A stretch of 64,000 nt of DNA from Lineus longissimus (Eukaryota > Nemertea > Pilidiophora > Heteronemertea > Lineidae), in NCBI RefSeq assembly GCF_910592395.1, contig NC_088310.1, positions 23,823,491 through 23,887,490 of the forward strand, given 5' to 3'. Position 1 is the stretch's first letter; each line of letters starts with the position of its first letter. A program made the position numbers and the translations under genes. The notes beneath the pieces were generated by a model. It saw only the letters and a list, made by a program, of their open reading frames with translations. It was not told where the DNA came from and searched no databases. This document shows positions 1-14,700 of the stretch, piece by piece.

Positions 1-3000
1 GTTAATTTGCTTACCGTGTTTGCTAGAGTTTCGTACGTTGCACAAATCACCCTTGAGATTTTATCAACTGGAAAACTCTTACTTTGCCTGAGAAATCTGA
101 CTAATTACATTATGAAAATATCGTATCAAATCACTCATGTGGTTGAATTGAGACGAAATGAAGAAAAACTTCCACTAAGTCAATTTGAAATCTAACTTGA
201 TCAGAAAATAACATCGCTCTTGGGTTGGAGAAAAATACAGGTGTCTCATTCTTTAATGAACTATTGTGTGAAGTGATTGGTGAACAAACTACCTCGTAAC
301 CTTTGAGATGGCTGACGCTTGCTTGCCACTATTGCTCCTCAACTGACCTACTTTCGAATAAAAAAACATAGAGTTTTTTCCAACTGGAAAACTATTGCTC
401 AGCCTGAGACTTCTTAATAATTTCATTACGCAAATTTCGTATAAATCTTCCAGCTCAACTTTGAATCATTCTTCCGGTTAATTAGAGGCGTTATGAAGAA
501 AGCACTAAATCAATTTGAATTGAACTTTGAATAAAAAAATTATCCGTCGTTGGTTAGAGAAATTCAGGTGTCTTATATATTCTAAATTAAGGTGAACGAT
601 TGCGCTCACACAACAGTATCAAATTTTGAAAGCAAGTAAAAAATACATTACGGAGACTGCATATTGGCCAACCTTTATTCTTGTCAATAGTATCGGGAAA
701 TTTAAAGCAAATGAGATATACATCTTGCATATGAGAGATTGGAAGCGGAGTCTGGTCGGAATGTAAGTTGGCCAACCTCTTATGGTGTAAAGCAATTACA
801 TGTATATATGCAACTAGCCTGGCATATTGGGTCATGTAATGTATAAACGCAATTTCGCTCCCTATTAGTAGAATATATATATCATATATACCTCCGGAGA
901 GTCAGCTTTCATACTTAGCAGCAAGCTCAGAATCAGGAAACTCCCGATAGAATACATTCCCAAATTACCATGGCCTATTTCGTCGTTCTTAGCCAATTAT
1001 AAGGCTTTTGAGGCCTACCTGATGAGAGTCTTCGACGAATCTCATTCTCCCATGTTTGTGGCCATTTAAAGTTTTGACTGTGGTGATGGTTAGGGGAAGA
1101 ATAGCATCATTAGTCTGCATTGGAATTATTCACGAAGCACAATAGTGGCAAATTAAGTTTGAATCAACTGGTTTTCGATGAACACCAGGAAAACCGAACT
1201 CACATTGATTCTTGATCCTGTAGCAGAAATCTGTCGCCAAATGTAGCGACTCGTGCATTGATCTTTGACGGAAAGTTTTCGCCTCAGCTTGAAATGGGAG
1301 CAGAAAAAAGATCAGAGTTCGCCCGGCTGATGGATCGGCTACATGTCCTAGTTCGTTAGGCTCTCAACGACAAGAACGAAAACATGTTTAGTAATTATTC
1401 ATAGCGTTTCCACTTAAGACGACTGAGTGGCGGTAGGATATGAAATTTTTCCGCTCTGAGATGTGAGTTGTCGATACGTCCAAGAATGAAGGTTGAAGAT
1501 GGTTTTCGATGTCGATGTGTCTGGTTAAAGTACACTACATTCTCTTGGTGAGAACGTGTAGGAGTCGAGATTCAACTGACCTTCCTGATATTTTCTTGGT
1601 CACTTTCGTGTACAAGCGACTGTACATTGATTACAAGATTCTTGTAAAATTCTTAGTTGAGATCTTAACTGAGAAACCTACAAGAATTAAGTTGGCATGT
1701 AACGAATATAAATGTTATTGCATACGAGACTGAATAACTATTGATAAGTAATAATTATTTATCTGAATTTTCTTTTATATGGGTCTACTTTATATGAATA
1801 TCATTTGGCATTGAAAGAGTTTTTTTTAAAAGCATCCAGCATATTGTATTAAAAAAAATAGAAGCTCTTAAGAGATTAATCACAGTCTCAACTATGATGG
1901 ATGCCAATCTGAGCTTTCAACATTCCACTTTGCATCGCTATTAGTCAAATATCCTGACAGGCCAAATCGAATATTCAAATGTTCATTTTGTGACGGGACC
2001 CGGGAGCGCAGTTTAATATGCTGATGAATGAGGACATATTTCTTATTGCAATGCATATGACCCCTGAGAAGAAGAAATTTCATTTTGAAATCAATTTTGT
2101 TTTCAGAATTAACATGACGAAAATCAGTGGACTCAGCTGTACATCTTTTGTCAGAATTGCATTTTATCAATTAGCACCTTCTAATAGGCTAGAGTGTAGT
2201 GGTGCACTATTCCGTGCACCCACAGTAGGCTTACTTTTTTCAGGGGGAAACAACGTAGTGGGGAGTGTGCCAGACCAAAGTAGCAACTCTCCTCTTAAGT
2301 TATTTCCACCTGGCCTATGTGTTAGAATCGTTATGTTCTCACTTTCCATGGTTGTCTCGTAATTATAACCAGATATCCCTTCAACATCGGCAGCAATCTC
2401 CGACAGGCTGTATTGCTGACCAGTCTTTGTCACTAGATATCAAGAGAAATAGTAAGTGACGAGCAGGGATCTGCCAATAGTGATTTATCTGTGATTTGAT
2501 CCCAATTATGGTATGCCTCTGACCCATATAGTTCATCAAAGGAGCAAATAGGATACTGTCTCAAGAAATGGTATTTCGCTGGTCAGTTGTATAGACAGAG
2601 ATGGATCAATAGATTTGGTATTGACTGCCGTCTCGCTGATGTTCTCTAGGGAAGGGGAGGAATCGAGATACTATACTTCGCTCGAGAATAACCTGACTTC
2701 TTACTCCGGGCTCTTGCCGATGTTCTGTTTTGTTCTGGATGTTTCGGCTTCAATGTACATGTACCGTATGGCGTAGGTACTGAGAGAACTAATACTATGA
2801 AATATATGTGAAAAGTCAACTTTTTATCTGCAAGAGTATAAAACTGTCTTTTTGGATATAATTTCAAATATTCAAATACAAAGTAAAGTTTATCATCGAC
2901 TGGAATGATCTGCCCATCAATCAAGGGTAACGGTTTGGTTCGGTTACTGATTGATGACATTGGCGACAGTTCAGGATTTCTATGCACCTCTATTTGATTT

Positions 3001-6000
3001 ATCTTGATCAGAAAAAAAAGGGCCGAGCCCACTTTTGAATCAATATCATGATGATTGATGAAAGCCCGACAGTAGTCTACTATTGAGAGACGGATCCGGC
3101 GATAGCGCCAATCTGGTTAAAGTTTCGGTATGTCCATCACCTACAGACATTGAATGATGCGTCATGAATTACCTTTTAGTTCTTTCGGATTGTTTTACTC
3201 TTGCAGCGGATATCGCTCAACCAAACTTTCGAATTGATGAAAACTTCACTTTGATATCAGCACTATCTCAAAAAGCAGCATCCACGGAGAGCGCAGACAT
3301 TCTGAGATTAGTGCAACTCTAGAATTGCAAAGCTTGAATCACCAAAATCCTTATTCACACCACTGATTACACTCATAATAGCTCGGGCTTTTTATTGGCA
3401 AACTCTTTCAATTCATTCGAAAGCTTTGAAACTGAATAGATATTTCCCGAGCGTGCTGCACCTGCTCAGCTCGTTAGCATCGTTTCCTCGTCTTAACTGC
3501 ATCTAAACAATCCAAGATGACGACTGTCTTCAAGGGCAATTGAAGATACGTCATTTGCTATTAAGATTACAGTACAGTCATGCCATTTATTTGCGGTTAC
3601 ATCCGTGTCTTTTCTCATCTACAATTGTATTCATTACGTTTATTTGCTCTTGCCGGCCTATATACCCCCATGAAAGCTGTATCGTCAGGGTCGATACATT
3701 TCAAGAATGGCCCTGAAAATGCTTTGATAGGACAGTAAAACAACGGGAATTGAAGCCTACTTGCGAGCGGGCTGTATTGTGCTAGGCCTGAATTCTTTCA
3801 ACTGCGATATGTAAGGGGCCAAATAACGTCAAGGTCGTGGTCTGTGCAGCTGGTGATTGGTTAACTTTTTAAAACTCGCCCTGGTTGGCGGTTTCCTCTG
3901 TCTTTATACTACTAGATCTGGAAGACAATCAACATTTAAAGAATTTCACATGATCATATTTATCAAAGCAAGCATGAAAATATAAATGAATCATAATGCA
4001 ATGAATACAAATGGCAATTAACAAGACAGATGACATTTAATTGTTCAAATCAATCTGTATTTTGACATATTTAGTCATATACAAATCATGAAATATTAGC
4101 TTTTATATCAATAAGAAACTAGTAATATCTCCGGCAGTGTTGACAGTCCCAGTGCTATATTATTATACTCATAATGTATGTAATTTCTGCTTTATCGATT
4201 TCAGAGGAAGTGTAAACATTGCAGACATCATTATGCATATTTGCTGCATACTGAGTACGGTTTTTTTATGTCGAGAAACGCGATATTGGAGTGAACTAAT
4301 ATACTTCTCACTGCGAGTGTCTCAGATTTCTGCCATAGCGTCAGAGCTTACTATCGAGTGTGCGTGAAGTGGTCGAGCTTCTAAAATTGGCTGTGGATGA
4401 TGGAAACATTTCAAAGCGCGACCAAACATTATTCCGCGGAGGGGGGGGGGGCTGATAATTGCAAATTTCACCATTCAGATTAAATAGAAATACAATTCGG
4501 AAATGTGTGTATAACTGACACTTCTTTTCCTTTTCTCTCCAGACTTTAGGTTTATGATATGTACTATCCTTATCTTTCAGCTATCACCTATGTCCAGCAT
4601 ACTATACTTTACACGTCCTACCTTCGTTGTGGCAATGTTATGTGCGCGTAATCACTCCCATCTATGCATTCTATCTTTCCACCTGATCCAGACTTGACGA
4701 TATTCAAATTCATTTGCTCATTTTTCTGCAGCCCCCAAAGCCAGTTAAAGGAACTGCCAGGTACTCACGGTGTGTATACTGGAACTCTGGCACAAAACAG
4801 TTCAAGGTAGGAACCTGTTATGAAGCCCCGGTATTTCGTGCGGTTCCACTATTCGGCATTTTTGTTCAGTTTATGTCATATCATTTGCTATGAAACACCA
4901 CACATAACATCAACAAACTCACTTCCCATGCTTGTTGATATTTCATCAGCAATGCGATGGCTGGACTGCATCACCTTGCGAAGGACGACAATGACATTAC
5001 AATGGTGTTCTTGACTACTAGTATCTTACTGATATGACATTCACTTTATGGCAAGACGGTGATAAAGAAACAAGACGTTACTGCTTTACGTTCCGCCAAG
5101 ATGTTATTTGAAATATTGGTACAGAATGTAAGATGTTGTGGTGAAAAGCTGGTCAAAAGATGCATAAGATAGTGCAAAGATGAAAATAAAAACATACCAG
5201 TAAATTGTTCTTAGCGGAGGTACTTCAAAGCAGTTTGAACACACAGTACATGTACCCATTCTATACGTTTGAATTCCCTATCGTTGATGCAAGGTTTTAC
5301 TGCCTCTTTCCATTTTGTAATGTTGGCCCTCGTAAGGTGATGGCCCTTGTAAGCTGTAATACTTACCAAAATTAATCAAAATGTCAGTTCAACCCAATTT
5401 ATACCAACCTACTGTAGTTGGAATGGTTCCAGTTATCCATCAGTTCAATGTCTCACTTCACAGCGTTCTTCTACATGTAATTATGTTATTCTGTTAATTA
5501 ACTTTGATTTTCTTCTGTTCTTGTTTCAGATATCTTCTGATGTCCACACGTGTCCTTTCTACACCTTCTTCCGGCTTAACGTTTGATTTTATGTAGCATC
5601 CATTGTGTTTACTCAAAATGCATTACTCCACCTTACAGCTATATGTGTATACCGGGCATTTCGCACACTCTCTTTTCACCAATTCTTCCTCGTTCATTTC
5701 TTGTTTTTTGTCCGAAGAACTCATTAATTTTTTCATCTCTTGTTGTGCTTTGTTGCAGGTCAGGTTCTCTCTTCTGTTCAAATCCAAACCTTGGTCGGTC
5801 TGTTCAAGTTATTCTCCACAACTTTGTTCGGATTATTGAAATGGTACCTTGGGTATAGGCTACTTGCCACTCGTCAAATGACTTCATCGTTTTTTTTACT
5901 TTGACATCGTGAAAATGCTCTAGTTTTGGAAACCAGTAGCCGACAACAATGAAATTGTTATATTCGAATAGCAATTTAGATTGACAGCGGTGTCTTTTTC

Positions 6001-8585
6001 CGCAAGAAAATCAAATATGATATCTACCATCAGCACGATGGACTTTTGATATTATCTGTATATGATTAGATGTACATGCAACTGCGCATAACTTTTTAAC
6101 TTACACTATCGTATTACAAGTCCTGTTGCAGCATGTTATAATTACGTGTCCACTGTCGATTGTTTTGATATAGATGTATTTACAAGCATGAACAGATATG
6201 TATGTTGTATGACGTAAACAATATTTGCCATTGGTTCTTACTCAATGTATATCTACCTTACCTCTCTTGCTGATCCTATCAGAATTTCCGCTAATAAATC
6301 CCTGATTGAGATACATCTATCCCAACCATGCAGTTCATATAAGGCTGTGATGCTAAATCAACAACTTTAAAATACAACGTTTAGTTTTTATATTAGCTCA
6401 AGCTGAGATGGAATTTCATCATTGTAGAGCGCGATGTTAAGATCCCGTCCCCTCACATTACACTTGTACACCAGTCTGCACCACATGCACTCCACTTCAC
6501 ACATTGAGTAGTAATAACGTGGAGCTGATGACGTTGATTCTGTAGCATTCCCCGGGGATATGTCGCAGATGAAATGAGCTTGCTCCATATTTGCCAATGT
6601 GGCATCGATCCTTTGACTCGCCGAGTGTTAGTCGTTGATCAAGCAATATTGCTTTTAGGAAGCATTCAAGGCCTCGGACGCGGAACCATTGTGAAGCAGT
6701 GTGACTTTGGTTGTACTGATACAAGCCATAGGTGATGGTGTACACAAAATGATATGTGCCGAAACCATTCAGACTGTATGGTGAGCAAACTGTCAACTCA
6801 GTAGTTCAAAACTGACATTATCTCGGCGTTAACTTCAACTTGGTGTTAAATCTAATGGTCTAAACTGAAGGAGATAACACCAAGTTAGAGTTAAATCCAC
6901 TGGACTTTACTATAAAAGGGGAAGACGTTGACTCCAAGTTAGCCAGTTAACTTGTTTTGAACAACGGGTCATGACACCAGTTCAAAGAGAACCAAATAAG
7001 GTGCTTCTTAATACATGTACATGTATCTTTTTTATAAGATGTCCTGACCAAAAACTCAACCAATTCGCATGCATTTATTCAGGCTATATTGCCCGATCAA
7101 AGCAAACGTTCTTCTCGTCCCAATGCTAGTCATGATCCGGCATCATCACGCCATTGGTTTCGACTTATTACCCGGTGTCAAGAATCCTTATCACCCTATC
7201 ATTTGCTTCATCAAGGACTGTTTTACCGAATGAGCTTCTCCATGTGCTCGCCCGCCACACGCCTGCTGTACCAAACACTTCGGTGATCGATTAGGATGAC
7301 GGTATTTTAAAAGATACCTTTTCAGTGATTACAATTTTGATTTTTAGGATAACGTATTGATATCAGATACATTAAAGCTGATATTACCGCTAAAGAGCGG
7401 TGAATATCAATTGCATTGTTATTTGTACTGGATTATCACAGGATAGTTGAATTCACTGTAGAAAATTGTGAAGCTATGGGAAATAATGATTATTATCTGA
7501 ACGACGTGTTAGAAAATATTTAACATTGGATGACTTCTTCAACCACTACAAGAATAGAGATAGCGTAATGGATTCGCGAGATTAAAGTAAACCAGAGATG
7601 CTGTGAAATAGTTATTTTCAAGAAATCCACAGCTATTTCGTCGAAAGCGATTTTGTTAATGATTCCAACAGCTTTTCTTTGCTTTGAAATAAAACGAGAA
7701 AATTAACTGAACTGGTAACAATGTCAACACTATACATTGGAATGTGCTCCATTGGAAAGCAGCTTAGCTGCCGCAGGTTTCGTTTAATTAAACTCCTAAT
7801 TCTTTTTGAAACAGTTGAAATCGCCTGAAGATGAAATGAAGCCTCCTATAAGCCGCCGGCATCTTCATATCAGGGATTAGGTGATTTCTTTTAATCTGGT
7901 TGAAGAGATTCTTGAATTTTAAAAAAGTCTCTTGTGATATCGGCGCTTGCAGACCTTGTTTGGGAAAGCAGTATGAGACTGCATTAAGAATTGGTTAGCT
8001 TGCAAGGTTGTCAGACTGGAACCTTAGAATTCCGCCCATAATGAGAGGTCATGAAGGCGTTTCCAATTCTGTTGAAAATAAGTATGGTAACTATTTGCTA
8101 ATAAATGTGCCCAATGAACAATGATGCATATTTTGTAGGATCCATGTTCTTCAAATCATCGACACTACAACCTCACTTAATGCATTGTGTACAAGCGTGC
8201 CTGCAATACATCAATGGAAAAAATTCTCATCTATCTGCTCAATCTGTAGTGTGGTAGATGTGTCCATGATTCTGTAACGTACATTTTATTGAATCATTCC
8301 CATGTTGTACCAAACATGTTAACATGTACCACAACTTCATATAGACATGTGGCGTTTTCTCAATTTCCTGTATAGACTCATTTTAACCTGCTCGACCATT
8401 CTTCATTTGACTTGTCCTAACGACGTAGGAGTTTTACACCAAGTTACTTACCTACCTACCCAAACTACCCTCGAAAGTGTGCATTGGTACATTATTGCCT
8501 ATCGTAAGTTTCCAGCGGTTATATCCTGGCATATAACCTAAACTGTTGTTTCCCCTCGTATTTCCCATAAGAGGCAGGTGCTTAC
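1..8585. other. Gene-poor AT-rich stretch
   Basis: I see no supported gene here. Open frames reach at most 128 codons (minus strand, 2646-3032), have no recognisable domain and overlap low-complexity sequence. Small structures present are a hairpin at 2201-2220 (GGTGCAC arms around TATTCC), a G run at 4439-4452, and a long-loop hairpin at 6837-6886. The 5500-5860 segment is pyrimidine-rich and gives hydrophobic translations that are composition artefacts. Confidence 0.6.
6837..6886. repeat. Inverted repeat, possible MITE core
   Basis: AACTTGGTGTTA at 6837-6848 is exactly complementary to TAACACCAAGTT at 6875-6886, giving a 12-bp perfect stem with a 26-nt loop. Looser copies of the motif (TTAACTTCAACTTGG, CCAAGTTAGCC) surround it between 6829 and 6955. 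The cluster suggests a small decayed palindromic element, but no ends or target duplication were found. Confidence 0.4.
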
Positions 8586-8734
8586 TTGTAACAATACCAG
8601 CTGCCTCAGGGAAGACATATCTGACTATCTCATAATATAGGTGCTTCACCAAGACGAAGTAATATGTCAATATCACTGACACGACCTCACTATTAATCGT
8701 CGATACATATGACATGAATGATGCCGGGAAGGAA

Positions 8735-11700
8735 CTAACATGAGAAGATTTTCGGGCAACCAGAGGAAGAGGCAAAATGTCAATAAAGGTGACAACCTCA
8801 CTGAAGCAGTTGGTCGACTGTGGGAAAAGAGACGGTGCGCTGTCGGTATGTTTGGCTGGCTGGGCTTTTCACCGAGGAATAAGACAGTCTTGGATGACTT
8901 CATGGCTACAAGATAATCGTCGAGCAGTATACAAACACTGTAATGAAGTAGTATGATAATAACACCTCTAGAATTGGATCTGATTTGATAAAATTGTTGG
9001 TTGTCTTCAATACCCAGCCTCGGTTAAAAAATGTTGCTATTTTAGAATTCTGCCGCAAATAGCCACCTGAAGTTGTAAAAGCACACCATATCTCTTGCTG
9101 GTTAGATACGCTCAAAGGAGAAGGCACTGATGGGCAGCTCATATTTTTTATTTCAGTGCTGGGAGACCCGTTTCTCTCACCAGTGTCTAATAATGATTTA
9201 TAATTCAAATGTTTAGTGACATTTCTCAATAAATAAGGTTTTCCTAAATTCACTTCTATAAAGCTTAAAGTATCTCAGCGTTATAACCCCTGGCATAAAA
9301 ATGTGGAAATGGACTGGAAATGATTCTTTAAATCGTTGGATATAAACGCCGAGAAGGTAATCAAAATATATGATTTACGTTTTCTCCCTGCGGCGACTGA
9401 AAAAATCCTGCGCGAGACGACGCCAACTCCAAGTCTTGTGGAATGAAGCAGAATGCATCGATCTAGCCATATTCTGGGTCGAGCAATTTTATTGCTTATT
9501 CTTTTATATGGTTATAAAAGTCAAACGTGTTATTTAGGCGTGTTTGGAATTTCATATCACATACTACATTGATGTTCAAATGGTACGAGATCGAATTTTC
9601 CCCTCCTCTGAATCTTATGATCATTTTGCGTGCGTGGTGTTGTCTCGGGAGGCAGTCGCTCATAGAATTGTTCATCGTACCACAGCAACGCATTGGTACG
9701 AACGTGATCGCATTTAGGCGGTTGTGTCTGCTTAAGCGAAAGTAGATATTGTTGGGTTGACCTATGTGTTATGCTCGTTTGTCATCTTAGAAGGTCGTTC
9801 GGATCGATGCTTCTTTCATAACATTCGGTAGTGCTTGGTTTCCGGCAATGAAAAGGTTAATGTCAGCTGTTTACGGATGCACTGGGTCAAACAGAAGCGA
9901 AGTGTGTAAAAATCAGTTCGCTGCTTGCCAACATGCACAGGGATTTGCCAGTAGTCTCACCTGTTATCATAATGGCATTAACCTTTCACATAGAAAACGC
10001 GTTCCCGTGACTCCGAACGACCATTTCCAAACCATTTCCCTTTGCCCTCACAACACATCCTGTCTGACATCCAAACCCCCAATCATTCAACCCTCGTAAC
10101 GAAATGCTGATCACTCTACGCCTAACAATGAAGGCAGTTTCCCAAACGCATCACAGAACATGGCCAACTATCGTTAAGAGCTCCTAATGCCCACTGCAAT
10201 GCCTTTGATGACATTTGTCCGACACTTATAGCCGTCCCCGTCTTGTTTCCAGTGTCAGTATCTCATGTAATTGGCCATCACCTCCTAGATTACCCGAGTC
10301 CACTTCATATGTATACTGTCACTAACAATGGGAACCAGACATATAGGAGAGACTGCTCGACGCCTGATGAATATCCTATGACTAGGATATTCATCACATT
10401 TACAGGTTGATGAACATATTCCGTAGATATCCGCAAAAAGTGCTTTGCGGTGGATAAGTGGGAATGATAAAGTCACGTTCAAGGCTATCTCAATGTACAT
10501 GTAGGCGAACTCGGGCTTTCATGTTCAACGCATTTATAAAGTTGAACTTAATAACAATAAATGTAAAGTTGAACATACTCTCAGCTTAAGTCCAATATGC
10601 ATGTTAAATCTCGCGTCGTTCTTGCCTTTATATACGATTTTTCTTTTTTCGTCTCTTCCAGGTAGGTGCTAGCTTTAATATCCATTATAAGAAGACGTGG
10701 TAAGCCAAATTGCTCCTTTTTCCTTGTGTTTTTTTGCATGATATATAATACAACCCCCTTTGCTGGTGGTTTAGTGTTTCTTGATTAACTGAGTGGTATT
10801 GCTCTTGTCAGTGTACATCCCCTTTGCTTTAAGATGTACGTGGCAAGCCAGACTCGAATGAAACTAGGTATTTCATCACCAATGAGTCCCGGTCATGTCA
10901 GCAAGTGAAGCTAGCGGAAGCCCAGGCACAATGAGCCAGCGTTTGCTCCTTCAGTAAAGGGAAGGCTCATTCAACTGAATATCCTACAAAGCAAAATTGT
11001 CTGCTAATCAACATCGACAGCCAAAGGAGACGGATGGCTGTTCGGCCAAGCGATAGCAAGGTTAATCTTTGAAACTTGTCAGGGAACGAAATGAGTTTCC
11101 TGTTAGCTACAATCGATTTTCGGAATCGTAATATATATGTAGTTACCTGCCACAGACATTTCTTCATCCACAATTTCTGTTCTCTTTTACCCTCCATCGT
11201 AAGCACTATCGGGCCTGATATTTCTGTTGGAAAAGTAACTTCAAGATCAACTAATGTACACACTGCATATAAAAAATCAACAACTTCATGTAATAAATTT
11301 GTGTCATTGTTGTTTGACCTTTAAAAAAGGAATTGACTGCAATCTATTAAATGCGAATTTAGTTGAGGGATTCCGTGGAACCCTGTGAAGCTGTAGGGAT
11401 GCGGAAGCAATTTATTTTCCGCTAAACTGCAAATCATAGGTGACACTGTTCTTTTATTGTCGTAAGTGAGTAATTTATGGCATAAGGTACCAGGAAACTT
11501 TACCTGAAGACGGGGAATGTCGTGTTCTTTTTAGTCTTGAAATAACACGAATAACCAACACCTCTGTGCATATGCTCTCTATCTCTCAGATAGTGATAGC
11601 TGCCGTTTTATATTGACACAATTTCACATCTTGTCACGTTGATAAGCAAAGCTTGATGTTGTCTGAAAGTTTTCTCTCTAGGATGCTTCGTAAATCCGGG

Positions 11701-14700
11701 GTTTGTTCTTTAGAAAGTCACTCAAGAGCAAGGTATTTGAACATCGGCTGGCAGATTGAAATGTGATGCCACATGATCAAGGTATACATCAATATGGACT
11801 CCATTGAAGATGACAATGGGGCTGATCATAAGAATTTTTTTCGGAAATACGGCGATCACGATACGATATTGAAATTTTAAGCTACCCCATTCCCACAATG
11901 GTACTTTCATGTCGTCTCGACAGCTTATATCCAGTGACGAAGCAATGCATGCTTTGGCAATACAAGTCCACCACTGTCACGAAACCATCTGGGTCGCAAA
12001 ATCTTTATTAAAGAAAGTCACCAATATGTTCTAAGTCTGCCATGCACAAGAATTTGTCAATCATATCCATCATTCGCATCGACCTACAAACTCTAAATCT
12101 CTCTCAGTATAGAAAGAATTATGACGTTTTGTGTTTACACGACTCTATCTCATCATGTTGATAATAAACTAAGCCTGATGTTGTCTGAATATTCTCTCGC
12201 TTGGCTGCTTTGTCGATTTGAGGTCTGTTGGTTATTAAATAAGGTCACCCTGGAGCAAAGTTGGCAATGTCAGAATGTATGTTGGATCTAGTAATTTTTG
12301 TATGCCACTGCTCGAAATTGGGACGATACACCACAGACAGTGAAAATGTTAGCTACACAATGTACGTTCATGTACAAATCATTTCTGCTACGTTTAACGA
12401 CTTATGACGATCGAACTGCCTCTTCTCGAAGACTCATCCACGAGGAACGACTTTTGGACAAACAGAATAAGAAATGCATTAAAAGCAGCTCTGTAACTCA
12501 ATTTCATAGATGCAGTGTGTCTTCCTGGGCGGGTGAAAAAACAGAAGAATAAGAACTCGTCGACTATACCCTGATTTTCCGTCAATTATTCGACCAACAC
12601 CAGAACAATCCCAGACCTGCGGCAATTTTGCATTTCATCTGCAGAGAGACTGACAAAAACAACCCCAAAGAATCTGGGGAAGATGAAAAAGTAGTCCATA
12701 CGGTCTGGTTAATGTTTTGCTTTATAGAATCACATACCATAGAATGGCCACCAGGGATAGATTTGGCACGGGAATGATATTACCTTTTTGAAAAGGACAA
12801 TGCGATAGGTGAATGGTCCGAAGATGAAGTGCAAATCAAATAGGTTATGACGTGTCAGATAAAAAGGATCACATTTTTTTCCAATATTGGCAGTGGTCAA
12901 AAATGTTCAGTATTTCTGAAGGATTGCCCTGGGTAGGTGTGAGAATAAGAACTTTGGTTGGTTACTGATGAGATCAGTACTGGGGGACACCCGCAGAGCT
13001 GGTGAAACCGCATTATTGAAAAAAGACAAAAATCCGACGGATTGATCGGTTTATGGTTGGATGGCAAGTGCTAAACGATTTCTAAAAATGCTGATATTTC
13101 TTCCAGCATTGCCTGCGGGCAATATCATTCCATTATTTTTCCATAAAAGATTCCCTCCTGGTCGGAAATACTGAAAATCGAGGTTATGTGCCCAAGGTAT
13201 ACGTGTTCCTGCCGTGTCATGATTTCATTACCGTGGTACGCTGATCACGCGGTGCGCACATATCATATGGTAACTTTGTTAGACGAAATAGAAAAGCACA
13301 TGCTGACTCCAAAATATGTCACGCGTGGAGTTCAGTGAAAGGATCTTTGAAATTCTAAGAAAGACCGGGACAGAAAATCGAATACGTACTGACTTGACAT
13401 AAACCTGATCGTACTCAGATTTTTTTGATTCAGTGAAGGTAAAACTGAATATCATACTTTTAGGAAGTATCTTACCTCATACTCTTTTACTAGTTACAAA
13501 AGAAATTCTGACTGATTGATGAGGTGAGTTGCAATCCTGATCTCGGAGAGACCCATCTGTCGCCTATAAAAGTACAAACCGCCGAAATGGCTGTTTTATG
13601 GTGATAGATTGTCTGACGGTAAGGCGTAAATTTATGAACTGTGATGCTATTCCGGATCTTTTCCAACTTTGTTGTTAGTTGTGATGGGGATACATGTACA
13701 TGAATTTGTTGGAAATCTAGAAAGAGGGAAGTAAAGGCGTTATGACACTGACTGCAGGTTTAGCATCTTATGATAACACTGGAAGACAGGCTGGTATGAG
13801 AATAGGCTCTACACGCTGGATGGCCGTTGGTAATGAAGGCTACTAATGCCAGTAGCGCAGCCGACCCCAGTGTTTTTCCCAATCGTAAAACAAGTATCAA
13901 ATGGTCATTAAAACAACTAACACTTATCTGATTCATAGTCAGGTAATGTAACCACCCCAGAAACAAAAATCTTAAAATTTCGCTAAAATTTACAAATTGT
14001 ATATAAGGTGTATAAAGTGGTACAGCCCCAGCACAATTATAGCCCCTACCTACACTTACAGTGGAAAACAGATGATGAGGCATACATTGGCTTTACTTGT
14101 ACTTTGGGCTTTAAGTGCACTATCTTAACTTACCCATTGATGTTGCAGCAGGCCGAGTTGTCATGAACAATTGCTACATGTATTGATGAAACTAATGTAA
14201 TGGATGCAATATGCAGCTCACATTTCACAATCAGCCAATTAATAAACATTGGTGCGCATTGTTTCACTTCTTCGCCCGCCGAGCTGAATAATTTAAGAAA
14301 ACATTGCTTTGTTCTGTTGTCAGAATTTTCATGCTGTATGCATCGCATGCCAGTTGCCACCCCACTCAGCATCTCGTCAGAAAGCTCCATTATGGCATTT
14401 ATTTCTGAACTTTAATTAACAAACAGCATTTTAATTACAATCTTCGCGCTTTCCGCTAATGAAGTTCTGTTGATGTTAAGATGATTAGCGAACTTTTGAC
14501 ACTTCATAGTGCATCATTTCAGCAGCCTACCAAATCTGACGGAAATAATAGTCGAGGAACAATCATTATTATTGATAATTGAACTCGCGACGTCGTGAAA
14601 ATATCCAATGTTTGCCATATTATATCGGGAAGACTAATTTTCGATGTATTCATCTAATGGCATTCGATCGGCTGTGAAATGGTCAATGAACGGTCATCCA

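Noticed and set aside
2646-3032. 128-codon minus-strand open frame
   Set aside because: No domain, no splice or conservation support, and a translation dominated by AT-rich codons. Frames of this length are expected by chance in 64 kb.
5583-5858. Overlapping hydrophobic frames resembling membrane segments
   Set aside because: The DNA is pyrimidine-rich, which gives F, L, S and C in every frame.
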